Of a DNA stretch of 64,000 nt, positions 33,601 through 45,889 are shown piece after piece. The translations under genes were made by a program, and so were the position numbers. Source of the DNA: Undaria pinnatifida (Eukaryota > Sar > Phaeophyceae > Laminariales > Alariaceae); contig JABAKD010000017.1 of the NCBI GenBank assembly GCA_012845835.1, positions 7,711,600 to 7,775,599 of the forward strand, read 5' to 3'. Position 1 is the first letter of the stretch. The number at the start of each line of letters is the position of its first letter. A model generated the notes under the pieces. That model saw only the letters and a program-made list of their open reading frames with translations. It had not been told where the DNA came from and did not search any database.

Positions 33601-34451
33601 TCACGCCACCACACCACTAAAACGCTGCATGGTGCTGGTTTTTGGGACGACAGCGACGACGACCAGGAGCCTCCCCCTCCAGTCGACCGCGACGCCAAGA
33701 AGGAAGCGAACTCTCTTCGCAATGACTGGATGGAGATGAAGGTGAATAAACAAGGCAGTTTGGTCTGTTTCCGGTCTTGTCGAAGGTCGAACTCGTGTCT
33801 TCTTGCTGCGCGGAGGTCAGCCGTTGCCGACTTGTTCAGTGAGATTTGTAAGAGCGATTGGTGCGTTGGGATCGTGTACACTGAACCCTCCACGTGTGGT
33901 TCGGTTGGCCTTCTCTTCTTTCTGATCCATGTATAGCGCCGGTATTCTTCTTTGTTGCGTAATCCCTTGTCCTCCGTTTCCGCTTGGACGTGCAGTTCAC
34001 TATAGGGCAAAGGGATATGGACGGCGCTGAGTACTGGCGGCTTCACGGCAGACGACACCCTGTAGCCCTTCGAGCCGTCGCGTACGCCGTCTACGGTGTG
34101 CTGGCCTCCGCGGGTGCCATGGAGCGAGACTTCTTCATCGCGGACTTTTTTATGCCCCGCAAACGCGGCTCCCTCGACCCCGCTCAGTTGGAGATGTGCT
34201 TCTATTTCCGGACGCAGTACAACAGCATCCCATCCGACACCCCCCAACTCGCCGATGACGCTGTGCGGAATGCTCTCCTGGAACGGTTCAGGGACCCGGC
34301 ACTGATGCACGAAGTTCAGGTTATGGACTACGCGAAGGAACAGCACTACGACGAAAACGACGATACGATCGACCCTGCGTGGGTAGCTGCCATCCCGCAG
34401 TCCCGAGGTTCAGGGAACGAGGGGGGGAATTCACTTGGAGATGTGCCATGA
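30690..34451 (+). pseudogene. Degenerate hAT-family transposase with introns
   Basis: Five coding blocks match the order of an hAT transposase. Block 1 (to 30,850) carries a TDLRTSK-like motif and, one base out of frame, GDKYIG. Block 2 (31,470-31,849) begins VRIFYMD and contains TDAGGDV. Block 3 (32,180-32,370) has AVAQRW. Block 4 (about 32,950-33,741) has TRDAFRVAF...FLSPGSRRLK and an acidic DDSDDDQE linker. Block 5 (33,996-34,451) holds the C-terminal dimerisation region with EYWRLHG, AMERDFF and LEMCFYF. Junctions 30,850/31,470, 31,849/32,180 and 33,741/33,996 have GT and AG borders and join codons in phase. Stops (TAA near 32,220; TAG at 33,418) and at least two frameshifts mark it as dead. 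Known hAT enzymes cut and paste DNA with 8-bp target duplications. I could not locate its terminal inverted repeats. Confidence 0.75.
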
Positions 34452-35090
34452 TAGATTTTTAGGGTGTGGGTGTTTCTCTGCCGGGGTAGAGATGTTTTCC
34501 GAAGAACCAATACTTTGTTTTCAAGCGGGGTACGTGAGGGCGGTAGCCCAGCACTGCACCCCGATCATCGTGTGTCAGGTTTTATGAGTACGCGAAGCGT
34601 GCTTGTCTTCGTTGCGGGCGGCCGCAGATAATCCGTTTGCCTTGATCCATGGCTCAGTGCTTGTCGTTCCGCAGGGAGGGGAAGGGAAAGGGGCGGCTGG
34701 CCTGACCTTGTGCATTCGAGGTTGACGGCACGAGGAAAGCTGTGGTTAGGCGCCGACCGCCCAACGTTAGGTGTATGTTTTAAATTTTTCGTCTTTGAGG
34801 GCTGTTCATGTGCGTCACCAAAATTTTGGCACCGTGATACCGCTGTGATGTCTTCAGCGTTGAACCCCTCGCCTTTCTCCTTGCAAGCGCTTGTCGGACT
34901 TTTTGGGTTTCCCAACATGTCCATACGTGTTGTGTGTGCCACGCCATCAAAGCTCACGTGCCAAAACGAAGAACATCGTGACGTCAGGTTGATGATGAGA
35001 TTTAGGCACAGCTCACCACATATCGAGGCGCTATTAAAATGTGCTGCAAGAGAGAGCGAATATGGATAAAAAAGAACGGTACACTCGGCG
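34452..35090. other. Anonymous sequence downstream of the hAT remnant
   Basis: No gene is recognised. Frames at 34,565-34,957 (-) and 34,710-35,069 (+) overlap each other and lack domains. The right terminus of the hAT element could lie here but no inverted repeat was found. Confidence 0.3.
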
Positions 35091-35560
35091 AACGAAATTC
35101 ACATATTGGATTTTAAACAATACCTGCATATCGATACGTGGGCGGTCAACGCATTGAAATGGCCAATATGCATCAGTACTATTAATAGGCGACACAACAC
35201 GTACCGATACGCACAAAACGCGGACTTTGATGATGACAATGCATACCGATACTTGACCCTGAAGCGTATTGTAGCACCAATATTATATCGATAGGTCCGC
35301 CGCAAAAACGTTGGTTTGATCAAATCACATCAATATACGGCCATTCATGGCATTGCGTGCATCAAGAGATATCAACACCCGTGTGGTAAGAATATTGGCG
35401 ACTGCTGTGCTTATCGATAGTTGGGTGGCATGAAGTATTGCGTCCACCACTTCGTATCGATATGTTGTTTGGCACAGTGCTGGTGTTGTCAATACCAATC
35501 GATACGAAACGAGCGCACGTATTGACCGGTCAATATGCATCTTCAATATCGTATTGTCCT
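35091..35560. repeat. Cluster of ATCGATAC/ACCGATAC words
   Basis: At least seven ATCGAT or CCGATAC words occur on both strands within about 400 bp (around 35,128, 35,203, 35,243, 35,284, 35,420, 35,457 and 35,499), embedded in AT-rich sequence. It may be a highly decayed minisatellite. No gene is recognised. Confidence 0.35.
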
Positions 35561-36515
35561 ACGTGTGGACTCTACCACTGGTGGGATCAAGGTGCGGGCG
35601 CGTCAAATAGACCTAACTTAACCCAAGCCATAAACCTACGGGTACAGCTGGCCTAAATCCCAGCCAGCACAGCAGGGGATGAGTCACGAACCAGGTGCAT
35701 CCCCGATAATAAGTAGCAGCCTTCCCACTCCACCCTCGAAGCAGCAGCAGGACACAGTAGGCGCAATTCGCGAAAACAGCAGTAGCAGTGCCTCTGTGGA
35801 CAGCATACCGCCAATGGCAATCAAACCCTCTCCGCCGATCAGAATCCTGCATTCTCCCGGTGGTCCGCAACATGCTACATGTGGTGCAACTTCCCCTGCA
35901 CAGGTACGGCACCAAGGCGAAACTTTGTCGACCGTAACGGCTATGCCCAAAGGAGAAGCACTGACGTATGTATGTATGTGATGAGCATGGTGCACTAGAA
36001 ACAGGACTGGCAGCCGAAGACCGCGAAATTAGCGACCGTAGTAACGCGCACGGCGATGTCCTAGAAGGAGGCGCGGATATACTCGCTTGGCCTGCAACAT
36101 GCATATTTTTTTCTTCACGAGAACATTTCACCAGTGACGTCAGGATTGGGGATACGTTTCAGTCAGTGTAAACAACAGGGATAACACGCACGTCAAGCCT
36201 CCCCCCCCCCCCTCCCCGCCTTCGGATACAAACGTCGGAGCCCATGGTCTCCAAAACGAGGGAGGCACACACGTCCCGAACAGTACGATATGCAGTAGTA
36301 ACAGGCCCCGAGCGGTAGAAAAGGCGAGACCGTAAAGACGAATCTCCCTGTACGCGGTTCAATAGCAATCGGACTGTACGACCCGAGACTGTGAAGTCAT
36401 TGACTGGGGGCGCGCACAACCAAAGCCTACGTGCGTGCGTGGTGGAGTAGCAATAGGACAGGTACGAGGTTGTACCCCAGTCGCTGGAAATATAGCGATC
36501 AAAACGGTCATGCCC
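35561..36515. other. Anonymous sequence with a weak open frame
   Basis: A Ser/Pro/Gln-rich frame at 35,679-35,981 (+) could be a low-complexity exon, but it has opposing shadows and no domain. A C-run of about 12 lies at 36,199. Nothing else is recognised. Confidence 0.2.
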
Positions 36516-36516
36516 A

Positions 36517-36648
36517 TTGAAGGAGTACATACGTACGTACATTCTGTGAGGAGTGCACATAAGTGCGTACATTCTGTGAGGAGTATACATAGTGCGTATA
36601 TTCTGTGAGGAGTATACACAAGTGCGTACATTCTGTGCGCGGCGCAGT
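36517..36648 (+). repeat. ~31-bp minisatellite, four copies
   Basis: Four diverged units share GTGCGTACATTCTGTGAGGAG followed by TGCACATAA or TATACAYA. The unit length is about 30-32 bp and the last copy ends CTGTGCGCGG. Confidence 0.8.
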
Positions 36649-36999
36649 ATTTCATAGCAACTGACGAGTAAAACTTGAGGCTATCAAATTGGCGACCGAA
36701 GCAACGCAGATGGTCATGCAACGGGGAACCCCTAGTATACCTGTGCATAACAAGCATATATCAAAAGACAGCACCTTCACCCCTTGACCGACAGCAAGTT
36801 TTCCTAATGTACCATCACTGACACCACACCTTTAATACCAGGTTTTCGTGTTGAACTACCAGGTTTCTATTTGTGGAACACTCGACCTAAACCCTTGACA
36901 ACGCTCGTAACCCCTTGCTTAAGTCTACTGGATATTTGATGAACAGACGTGCACGAGTAACCGTTTCTCGTAAAGATTTTTATAAACCGAAACGAAGGC
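36649..36999. other. Anonymous sequence
   Basis: No gene or long repeat is recognised. Two ACCAGGTTT words lie about 23 bp apart near 36,840. Confidence 0.3.
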
Positions 37000-37080
37000 G
37001 TTGAGAGTTTTATCGAGTTCTTCCGATCGGTGGATGCTCCACTTTGCAAGCTGTCTATGACGCACCGATCGCGCGTTTCC
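37000..37080 (+). mobile_element. Family A start-module fragment, diverged
   Basis: TTTTATCGAGTTCTTCCGATCGGTGG precedes TTTGCAAGCTGTCTATGACG and CACCGATCGCGCGT, matching the start-module sequence TTTGCAAGCTGTGTGTGATACTCCGATCGCGCG. The CCAGCTGTGAG edge is replaced, so this is an old fragment. Confidence 0.55.
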
Positions 37081-38195
37081 TATGTTATTTCTGGCCGATG
37101 GCTTCTCTGGACGCTGCAAGGGTGAGCAAGGCGCTGTCACTCATTGGCATGACTTCCAAACGATATCGACCCATCCCCTCCAGTGCAAGGATATGGGATA
37201 GGGACATCGCATAACACCCTCGATAATATAGAACTTTCCAGGGCGTTTCACGGATCATGGCCCGACCAGCGAGTAGCACAGTGTCAGAAGCTTTCAAACT
37301 CTGGAGGGAGGGTCTAATCGGGTCGGATCCGGAGGTGTTCAAAGCCTCACGGGTCGGGTCGGGTCGGGTCGGGTCAGGAGTCTTCAAAATATCAAGGATC
37401 AGCTCAACCGCGATCCGACCCGAATCTCTGCCACTCGCAAGAAGTTACCTGGGCGGTTAAACTCCCTGATAATTTCCGAGCCCATGTCCTTCGAGCCGAA
37501 AGGCCCCCACGACGAAGACGTACGCTCTGGAAGAAAGCTCGTCGAGACCTGTCTGTCCATGGACGCATCCGTCGGCATTTTGGGCAATCCCCGACAAGTC
37601 GAGAAGATCAGCTTGTTCGTAAACTCGTTCATGGGGGTGTGTGATCTCCCGTGTTGTACTGTACCAGGCATCGTCCAGTGACGTACGGAACTGGCTTGGT
37701 ATGTCTACCATTCATTTCTTTTTTGCGACAGGAAACTCGCATGTATTATTACATTATCGTCCATTTCTTTTTTGCGTTGTTTGTGGAAAGGTTGAATCGG
37801 CGACAGCTGTGGTGGACGAACGAATTAATTACGGCCCGAAATAAAGTTTACCAGATTTGTTGGCGGGCTCATGCTGCTTTTACCACTGCTGTGCTGCCTA
37901 CTGCTGGGATAATTTCGCTGTTGGGTCGGGTGCTCTTTGGTACGCCTCTTCTATGCACTGGGGAGCCGGGAGATGGTGTATTAATTTGTACTGCGGTGTA
38001 GCCAAATCTTGTGTTGCGTAAAACCCACCGGGTTGGTACCGATAGGGACCGGCGTGCAGAGTTACCTTCTCGTGGTTAGTGTACAGTTATCATAGTACAA
38101 AGCGCTGATTAAGAAACAGGAATGCTGGCTCAGGACGGAAATCATATTTGAGAAAGGGTGTGCTCTACCGCTATCTTCAGTATACCGTAATCATG
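37081..38195. other. Anonymous sequence with GGGTC repeat
   Basis: A (GGGTC)5 run lies at 37,349-37,375. A plus-strand frame at 37,484-37,681 (MSFEPKGPHDEDVRSGRKLV...) looks mildly protein-like but I do not recognise it, and an opposing frame overlaps it. Confidence 0.25.
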
Positions 38196-38197
38196 AG

Positions 38198-38335
38198 AGT
38201 GATCGAGCGTATCGGAGTCATAACACCCCTGTGCGATAAAAATCCAAGTTTGGAATAGTTTAATTCTTTTTTCGCACAGGTATCGGAGTCATCGCACAGA
38301 GATGCGACGGTGCGATGACTCCGACTTAGAACCTT
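38198..38335 (+). repeat. TCATCGCACAGG repeat, locus 1
   Basis: It contains ATCGGAGTCATAACACCCC, then TGTGCGATAAAAATCCAAGTTTGGAATAG, then CGCACAGGTATCGGAGTCATCGCACAG and its inverted continuation GGTGCGATGACTCCGA. The same words recur at 39,245-39,590. Confidence 0.7.
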
Positions 38336-39244
38336 TCAACCACTGCGAAGTCAGGCTCTGGGCACTTGCTTGTTTGGTGGCCTCCAGCAGCAGCAGCAGC
38401 GGAGGTGCTGCTGTAGGATCAGGAGAGAAGATGCTGCTGTATGTCACGGTGCTCCGAGTGGGGGATGCGTGGTTGGTCGGTGTTGAGAAGCGTTCCCCTC
38501 ATGGGCTCCGGTGTCTTTTTTGTCTCTCCATAGGCTCGCTGGTTATTCTTAACGCTTAGTATGCATTATGTCCCTAAATATAATTCTAAAAGGCAGACAT
38601 AACAGGGTTATGCAGGGTAGGGAAGGGCAGTGCAGGGTAGTTAGATGAGGGGCGTCCTGCTTGTCCCATCATTGTCACCTGCATTATCGCCCATCTATGA
38701 TGGCCTCGGTGTGAGCGCGACATCTAATACCCCATCGTTTCACCTCAACCATGGCATGGTTTCACGTCGAATCTATAAACAACCCTTACGGCGAGGGCGC
38801 TTCATTACATCTAGGAGCAGCAGTAGGGGCACCAGAGGTGTGTAATTTTTCACGGTCTGAAAAACAAGAACTGTGTGGACATATATATGCCGGGCAATAC
38901 ATTTCGGGTTTTTACCTTGAACCGGCCTGTAGATGCCGCACCTGCACCCTCGGACGTGGCAGAGCGTGCCTGAGTGTATCTGGTCGTTGTTGGTGCACAC
39001 ATCTCGGCGCTCGGGGGATTTGTATTTTATATAACATTGAAAAATGTCAGCTGCGGGTCCGACTGATTGAGTAGTTGAAATTCAATTTTTTTTTGTTTTT
39101 TGCCGCCTGTCGAGATTCTATTTCGACGCATTTTGCGTGTGGCTGTTGATCGTTGAGCGTGTGTCAGTGTTTGCATTATATGGTTATGTTTCAACCGTAC
39201 ACAGGTAGTATCAGCAGTGCCTACCCTGGGGGTGTATTCAGTAT
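38336..39244. other. Anonymous sequence
   Basis: A short CAGCAGCAGCAGC tract lies at 38,386-38,400, followed by a GGTAGGGAAGGGCAGTGCAGGGTAG run near 38,612. No gene is recognised. Confidence 0.3.
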
Positions 39245-39592
39245 GGCACAAATTGGGATTTATCGCACAGGGGTGAGGTTCAGAAACGTGTCCCTACCAA
39301 GTCGTGGGTGGTGTGGTACCTTCAGTGTCGCACATGTGGGAGAGTTTATCGCACAGGGGCGTGTGCGCTCAAATTTCAGTAACGTTGGTGTTCGATCTGT
39401 TCAGAATTGTACACATCGGACTCATCGCGCAGGGGTGTGCGCCAGAATGGGAAATCGAATCATTGAATTCGTATTCCACATACCAGGATCCGAGTCATCG
39501 CACAAATCGGAGACATCGAACCCCTATTCGATAAAAATCCAAGTTAGGAATTATAATGTTGACCGCACCCCTGTGCGATGACTCGCATGCTT
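39245..39592 (+). repeat. TCATCGCACAGG repeat, locus 2
   Basis: Units of about 70-90 bp each contain (T/A)TCGCACAGGGG(T/C)G or a close variant: around 39,261, 39,348, 39,422 and 39,497. Near the end, CGATAAAAATCCAAGTTAGGAATT matches locus 1. The last unit is inverted (CCCCTGTGCGATGACTC). Confidence 0.65.
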
Positions 39593-40619
39593 ACGGTAAT
39601 AACGACTACAGAGTTTCTTACTTTCGCGCGGATCGTAGCCTTCCTATTGGAGAAGGGCTGCGTTCTATCACTAACGTCAGCATACTAGCGGCTCCGGAAT
39701 TTCTTATTTTCGAGCAAATCCCTGCCTTCATTAACTGCTGTTGCGTGTTCTGACGGCAACCAACAGGGAATTGTTGCAAGTCAGGCTTTGGAAAATGTCC
39801 ACGTACGATACCTGGAGCATAGCTGTAGGTGTAACTATGTGCCCTGCTATGTTTGGCTTTGCGTCAAACAGGCATATGTGAGTAGTGCGTACTGTGGTAT
39901 GCCAGGTATGGCTTAATGCTGATGCTCATGAGACTGTGTGCGGCGTCGTCCTGACGTGTCTTGTCGCGCACCTACTTAGACATGATCATAATATTCAAAG
40001 GCATTTAAGCACACACAAAACTTACTGAGCCTTCCGGCTAAACCTTTGGCGATACATGCCGTATTTTCTCCCTGTTGCCGATAGCATTCCCATGGTTTAA
40101 ACTACTCACCTAAGACGCAACCCATCTTTGGGTAAAATTGGTAATCTGTCCGGACGTTTTTGTTAGAATACACTACCCGTTGGGCTACGGTACTTATGTC
40201 ACTAGAGGGAGCCAATGTGACTAACAAGTTGAGTCCTCTGGTGCTATTATCGTCAGCAACGCCCTTTCGTCCTTGAACTATTTCGTTTGTCAAAGTGAGA
40301 ATATGAGTTTATATTGTTGATTATTAATAATAGTTGGTTCAGAGCCCTTCCTTGGCGATTTTGAGCCGTATTGTACGTGACGGGTGGTTTCCCTCGAACT
40401 TTAGCGACGAACGAGATTGGGTGCTTCCAGACCCAAAGCGTGCTAATGGTTCGTCAGTCCATCGACACGAGTAATCCGTCATATCCATGCGTAACGCCGA
40501 CCAGCCCTGCCAAGAGTAAGTCCCGTCTTTCGCACAATGGCAGGTTTATTACGAATGCATCCCCACTAAAGAAACCGTGTGGCAACGAATGACGTCCGAC
40601 GTCTCTATGAACGCAACGC
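39593..40619. other. Anonymous sequence
   Basis: No gene or long repeat is recognised on either strand. Confidence 0.3.
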
Positions 40620-41480
40620 GCGACTGAAAAAATAGCCCAACACGGATTTCTTGCAATAATCATGCCTTCTCGCTCAAAACTAACGCCGGCCCACCCAACC
40701 AACCGGAAACTCTGTCGTATTTGAAAGGACCCATCTAGTCCGAACCTTACCCTACGACTAGAGAAAACCTGTGACTGATGACTCCACCTCAACGGCGCTA
40801 CGTGCATGTTTACCGTGTAGTTATCTGCTATCAAGACCACCATGGTCCAGCAGCTGGCGTATCCTAACGTCCAGTCCCTCAAATGAATGCACTTTCCCCC
40901 ATACACTTCAACGCTGCGTGGCCAATTCAAACGGTACTTCCGTACGTGTACAAGGGACACGCCTCTTCCGACCCCTTCCCCACGAAAAAAAACATTCTCG
41001 ATCGGCCGACAACACCACAATAACGGTGCCACATCGCTGCCTACCAAAGTGCGTAGATTTCAACAGTCAACGCCACAGGCAACTGGAGTGACCCAGCAGG
41101 AGCAGTAGTTGCTTTCAACGAACATCCGAACACAACGCCGGACCATCCAATCGGCATAACTTCGTCCTTTTCCAAGGAACACACGTCTCTCTTCCGAACC
41201 TTATCGTACCGGGTAAAATGTGTGCTGAGCGATGACACAACGGCGGTAGTGGGTAGCGTGCAGCTTTCGCGCAATGCGCCCTGACTGCTATTATTGCAAG
41301 CCCGTCGCAAAACAGTGTGCATCGTAATGGTGAGTATCGTCACCCTGTATGTACAGCTGTGCAGTGATCTACTTCCAACGCCATCCAAAAAGCGCATACA
41401 CTCAAATGGAAGGCAAGAACGGAATGGGATAGATAGCCCGATATCTTGTTTAATTGACGCCGAGCTACCACCCTCCAATT
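40620..41480. repeat. Two highly diverged copies of a ~300-bp segment
   Basis: About 40,680-40,790 and 41,115-41,225 align along AACGCCGG(C/A)CCA(C/T)CCAA, then an AAGGA block and TCCGAACCTTA(C/T)C. The similarity is patchy and approximate. Minus-strand frames across both share a GW(A/S)GV motif. It could be an old duplication or part of an unrecognised element. Confidence 0.3.
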
Positions 41481-42019
41481 CCCTTCACGAAGTCAATGCA
41501 ATCGCTCATGTTGTTTGTCACTGTGCCCGGTCCGTTCCGATTTTCTCCGGACGTAGATGTTACCGTTCGGACATAAAACAACATCTACGGAAAGGCAGTT
41601 CCACGCATAGCGCGGTGGGGTATTGATTCGCTTGGATACGACATTATTAACCGGCTTCCGTGCGTTTGGCGCAAATAAATGCTGGAAGATCAATTATGCC
41701 TAAAAAAAAAAATATGGTCTCCGAATTTCTCGCATATGGGTTTACTGATAGGCTCGTGCTTGCCGTCGTTTTCCTTCTCTAAGCCGATAACCGATACCGC
41801 AAAGTGTGCGGTTCTGGATTTCTGCAGTTCTAGGCCTGAAATGTCATTTGAAACCATCTCCCCCAGCAAAAATTGTTGGGAGTTGGGAGTGAAGATCAGA
41901 TACTCCACCAATATATGATCGCATTCGAGGGCATGGCAACCCACCAAAATGATGGCTCGACGGATGCCAGTGAATGGCGTCGGTTCGTATTTCTCATGAT
42001 ATCGCGTGAGATTGCTCAG
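41481..42019. other. Anonymous sequence
   Basis: No gene or clear repeat. Overlapping frames on both strands show no domain. Confidence 0.3.
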
Positions 42020-42490
42020 GGGACTTCCCATGGGATTTACATTGCGAGTTCGTTTCAATCGACGCACCATCGTACACCCCACGACTTTACTTTCCATAGT
42101 GGGGGCTTCCCACGGAGTGCATCGTATTTCTCATGAATACCAATGGGATACTTCGCTCCCCATGGGTCCTTCCCATCACCCATTTCACGGGAGTTCTCTT
42201 GGGATATGGAAGTTGCCGCAGCAGAATCCATGGGTCTTCCTTCCCATACGATCCATAGACTATACGATTATATGGGAAAATGTGGGATCCCAGCAGATTT
42301 CATGGGAATTTCCATGGAATGTCCTTTCGTGGAGAATCCCATGGGATTCCATGGCATCGCCCGTGGGATGAATTGTGTCACGTACCACATGGAGAGGTCG
42401 ACAGGATTTCGTTGGCATATTTGTGATCTCATGGATAGCATGCACCCGCAATTGTTCTTTGGGATATGACATGGGATGGTTCATGGGAAA
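42020..42490. repeat. CCCATGGGA-type palindromic array
   Basis: Many copies of CATGGGA, TCCCATG, CCATGGG and TTCCATGGAA occur at irregular short spacing, dense at 42,290-42,365 (CATGGGAATTTCCATGGAAT, CCCATGGGATTCCATGG). It resembles the arrays at 6.5 and 46 kb but with an A/T-flanked core. Confidence 0.7.
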
Positions 42491-45400
42491 GCTAGGCAAT
42501 GTGATTGAACCGAGACGTTGTTGTCGGACATCGTTTTTGCGGGTGTGGTCGCATGTGTGGTTGTTGGGAAGTTGATCGCGTATGGGGACTACGCTTTTAA
42601 AAGGAGATAATACAGGGAGTCGATGGAATGCCAAACCAACGTGGTATGTTCGAGTTATTTTTATACTGCGGACGACTCGTACTATCGTGGACGCCGACCA
42701 TGGATGGTTTCCACCCCTGGCCAATTCGATGGAACCCAGGCTAACATGAGGGAGTCCTGGCCAATCAGACAGCGCGCTGGCCAGAAGCGGAGGATGGAAA
42801 CTGTTGGCAGCATTCTCTGAGGACACGGCGCACGTTTGCGTCTTTGTCATTATACCGTTGAGATTCGTCTCCAAATGCGCGAAACCGTGTTCTATTTATA
42901 CCAGTTGGTTAAAATAGTAGTGGTATCAACCCATTTTGTCGCCTTCTACGTTTTGTGGTAAGTTGCGTTTTGTAAGTATCAGCTCAATTCCTAAGAGGTT
43001 TATTAGCTCTCATTGACCTTTTGGACAAGTCATGGTCACAGGTGACGTCCCTCCCCGCCGCCGGTAAAACAAGCGCCCTTGTCTTCACAGTGCACGGGGT
43101 TCAGCATGTCCACTGGTCGTTGAATATCTTCATCGTCAGAGAATTGCAACGAGGCCAAGTGCTTTCTATTTTTAGCATCAATGCCCAATGGCCGTCCTTC
43201 CTAATTCCTGCAGAATGTTATGTCGGACTGAGTTGCAACGAAACAAGTGATAAAGTGAAATTTGTGTACCTGGTACATACAAAAACACTATACAAAAATG
43301 CACCAAGAACGGTTTTCATCTCCATATTTATCCATTTCCGGCATGCGCATATGACGAACATGTCGCATCAACGCCCCTCTAAACATTATGCACCAGAGAT
43401 AATGCTCTATTCACATCTTCTCATAGGGCCACGTAGTGCCGCATGCCAGGTGCGTGTGTGTGTCTTCCCCATATCACCCACGCACGCATGATGACACGTG
43501 CTCTGTGACAGGTGTTGGGCTGACTTACTCGCCAAGGTGGAGAGCTTGGATGCTGTACTTGGAAATACTCTAGGCTGATCCGGCCTGATCGGGATGCGGT
43601 GGCTTGGAAAGGCTCCAGGCTCGTTGCGTCCATTATGAGATACCCTTAGAAAATCAGAGGGTGTAAATATCAACAGACACGTTCACATTAAAGATACCCC
43701 AAGGGTGTATTCCCCGGCGAATGTCCGCGCTGTTTTTTCGATTCAGAGCGTGAATTTTTGCGCACGTCTTCCACCGCCCTTGCATTGACCTCACGTTTTT
43801 TTTTGTTTTTGTTGTCTGATTTTCCGTCATTCAAGATTATTAGGAAAATGTGGACCACCTTAGCCCATCTGTTTTCGGGGAATACGAAAAAAGAAGAGGC
43901 CCCCCCTCCCGTGGGTCAGCCCTCGGGATGGGCATGTACCCCATGTGTGCAATGGGTCTATCTCGCAAAACCGGCGTGGACATTTGGACTTTTGTGTGAA
44001 AAATGATCAAGTTACGTTATTTCCTCCAAATGACTTGTTTTTTAGTTGTAGGATTGAGCTTTGTTTGTTAGACCCTGCTTAATGTTCAACACAGGCAGGT
44101 CTGATCTTCGATTATTTGCTCGACTTTTTTTTTCTACAGGCATACCTTGGAGTAAAGTCCAACCGGATCTTGCAAAATGCTGCGTAAATTATTTTGTCGA
44201 CCCCGCCGGGAAGAAGCCTTGTAATATTATTGAGAAATTGAAGGCCTGTCATTGATTGTTCGATACGAGTTTCGCCCCTAGAGACAGCCTGAGGCCGGTA
44301 TTTTTTTTTTTGGCCATATCACCTCCTTCCACTGATCATGGGGGTCCCTATGATATCAAATATTCACTCTTGGAATAGATCCTGTGAGCGGTATCTGCGG
44401 GGGAGAGAATTTGGGTTATCTAATTTGAATCAGCGTGTGCCGTGTAGGAAGATTCACTATCTGCCTTCAAATACGTGCCGTATATGGGAAGTCTGTCGAC
44501 GAGCTTTTTCCGAACGTACGATTCTCGATTCGTGTGCCCCCCTTATTTTGTAGAAGATCGTTTGGAAAAATAACCGCAGGGTGGGTGTGTTGTGTTTGCG
44601 TGTGCTACGGTGTAGTGGTGGCTGTAGTGATACATGGCGCAAATACGAGTAGGTCTAGCCAGGACAAATCGAACGATGGCTGCAACACACGCAGCCAGAG
44701 GAAAATGCTATATATTTGTATCCCACTGTATTCCTGGTCACGGTGACGCCCCCCCCCGCCCCCCCAAAAAACAAGATGCCCCGTTTCGAAAGGGCTGCGC
44801 GGTGAATGCTCGAACGACTAAGTAAGACAAAACATCACATGAGTAACGCCCCCCTCGCCTCCGCCCCCGGCTGGTGGTGGGCAGGCACCGGAGGCGCCCC
44901 CCGACGGTCCACCCTGCCGATGTCAACACATTTGGTATACTGTACGCAGTTTAGATCCGCTCATAGAGCTTCGTCAAAGATACCGTATGACATATTATCT
45001 TTTAAAGCACCGCATCACGTCGTGCTGTCGTGCAGCACGCGGGCAGGGCACCACTGGTGTTGTCGGCTGACTGAAGATGTAACCCAACGTTGATCGACGG
45101 ATCTTGCGCGGATCGAGCAGTTTCGCCATTTATGTTAATGCTATTGTATATAATGTAATGATTTTCAAAGGAAGGGTAAGGAACCACGTCCCAGAGGGGT
45201 TATCGTACGGGCGGGCGTAGACAAAAAAAAAAACAGATTTTGATCTTAACCATATCTTCAGCATCTAGACTATACCCTTAACCCCAACACAAAACACTCT
45301 GACATTTACCTTGCCCACACACAGCTGGAACGGGCCAGACCTGGAGCCTGAATCGCGGTTTCATTTCTCATTTTTCTGTTTATCACCATTGTTTCTACTC

Positions 45401-45655
45401 TCCAGCTGAACCCTCCCTCCCCCCCGTAGCAAGAGGCTTTACCCTCAGCTACCTTGTAGACTAGCCGTAAGACGTGGCCACGGATATCTTCCCTTCTCCT
45501 ACCCGGGATTTTCCTTCATTTTTATCGCGCATAGAGTTCGGCGTTTCCGCTTCTCAGCCTTAGCGGTCGTCGATGTTCGTGGATGTTTTGCTGACTCACG
45601 CTCTCACGCTTTCCGGTATGTATAACAATTGTTAGTAGTCAATTTACGGACGAAA
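42491..45655. other. Anonymous sequence with scattered open frames
   Basis: Frames at 43,021-43,491 (+), 43,758-44,006 (+) and 44,133-44,255 (+) do not match a family I know. The second encodes a CTPC pair in a short Trp-rich peptide, and the third follows a TTTTTTTTTCTACAG acceptor-like tract at about 44,126-44,140, so small exons are possible. An exact TACCAGGTAC (minus strand) lies at 43,266. A C-run lies near 44,749. Confidence 0.2.
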
Positions 45656-45657
45656 AA

Positions 45658-45730
45658 TATCCCTACCAGCACGAGTATGCACTCGGTGAGACTCGCACTC
45701 ACGACCTTAACATTATTATTAATACGGAAT
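45658..45730 (-). repeat. tRNA T-arm-like fragment
   Basis: On the minus strand, GTGAG-TGCGAGT-CTCAC folds as a 5-bp stem with a 7-nt loop, preceded by an A/T-rich stretch containing TATTAAT. It resembles the T-arm-like repeat at 24 kb. No matching acceptor strand or D-arm is present, so it is not a tRNA gene. Confidence 0.35.
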
Positions 45731-45889
45731 AGTTTCATCTACTGTTAATAGACTGTGTCACCCATTCTTTGGCGCTAAGGTTTGTTTTTCTTGCTGAATA
45801 CCATCTATTATTACCGTTGGAATTTTCTCCCTGTTTTCCCTCTCAACACGCATGCACATCTTTCGACCTTTTGGCGGAGGTCCGCGGCA

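Noticed and set aside
33387-34346. 319-codon minus-strand frame
   Set aside because: It lies opposite hAT coding blocks whose motifs and splice junctions are on the plus strand; it reads as a shadow.
45658-45730. tRNA gene on the minus strand
   Set aside because: Only a T-arm-like stem-loop forms; no complementary acceptor strand, D-arm or anticodon arm is present.
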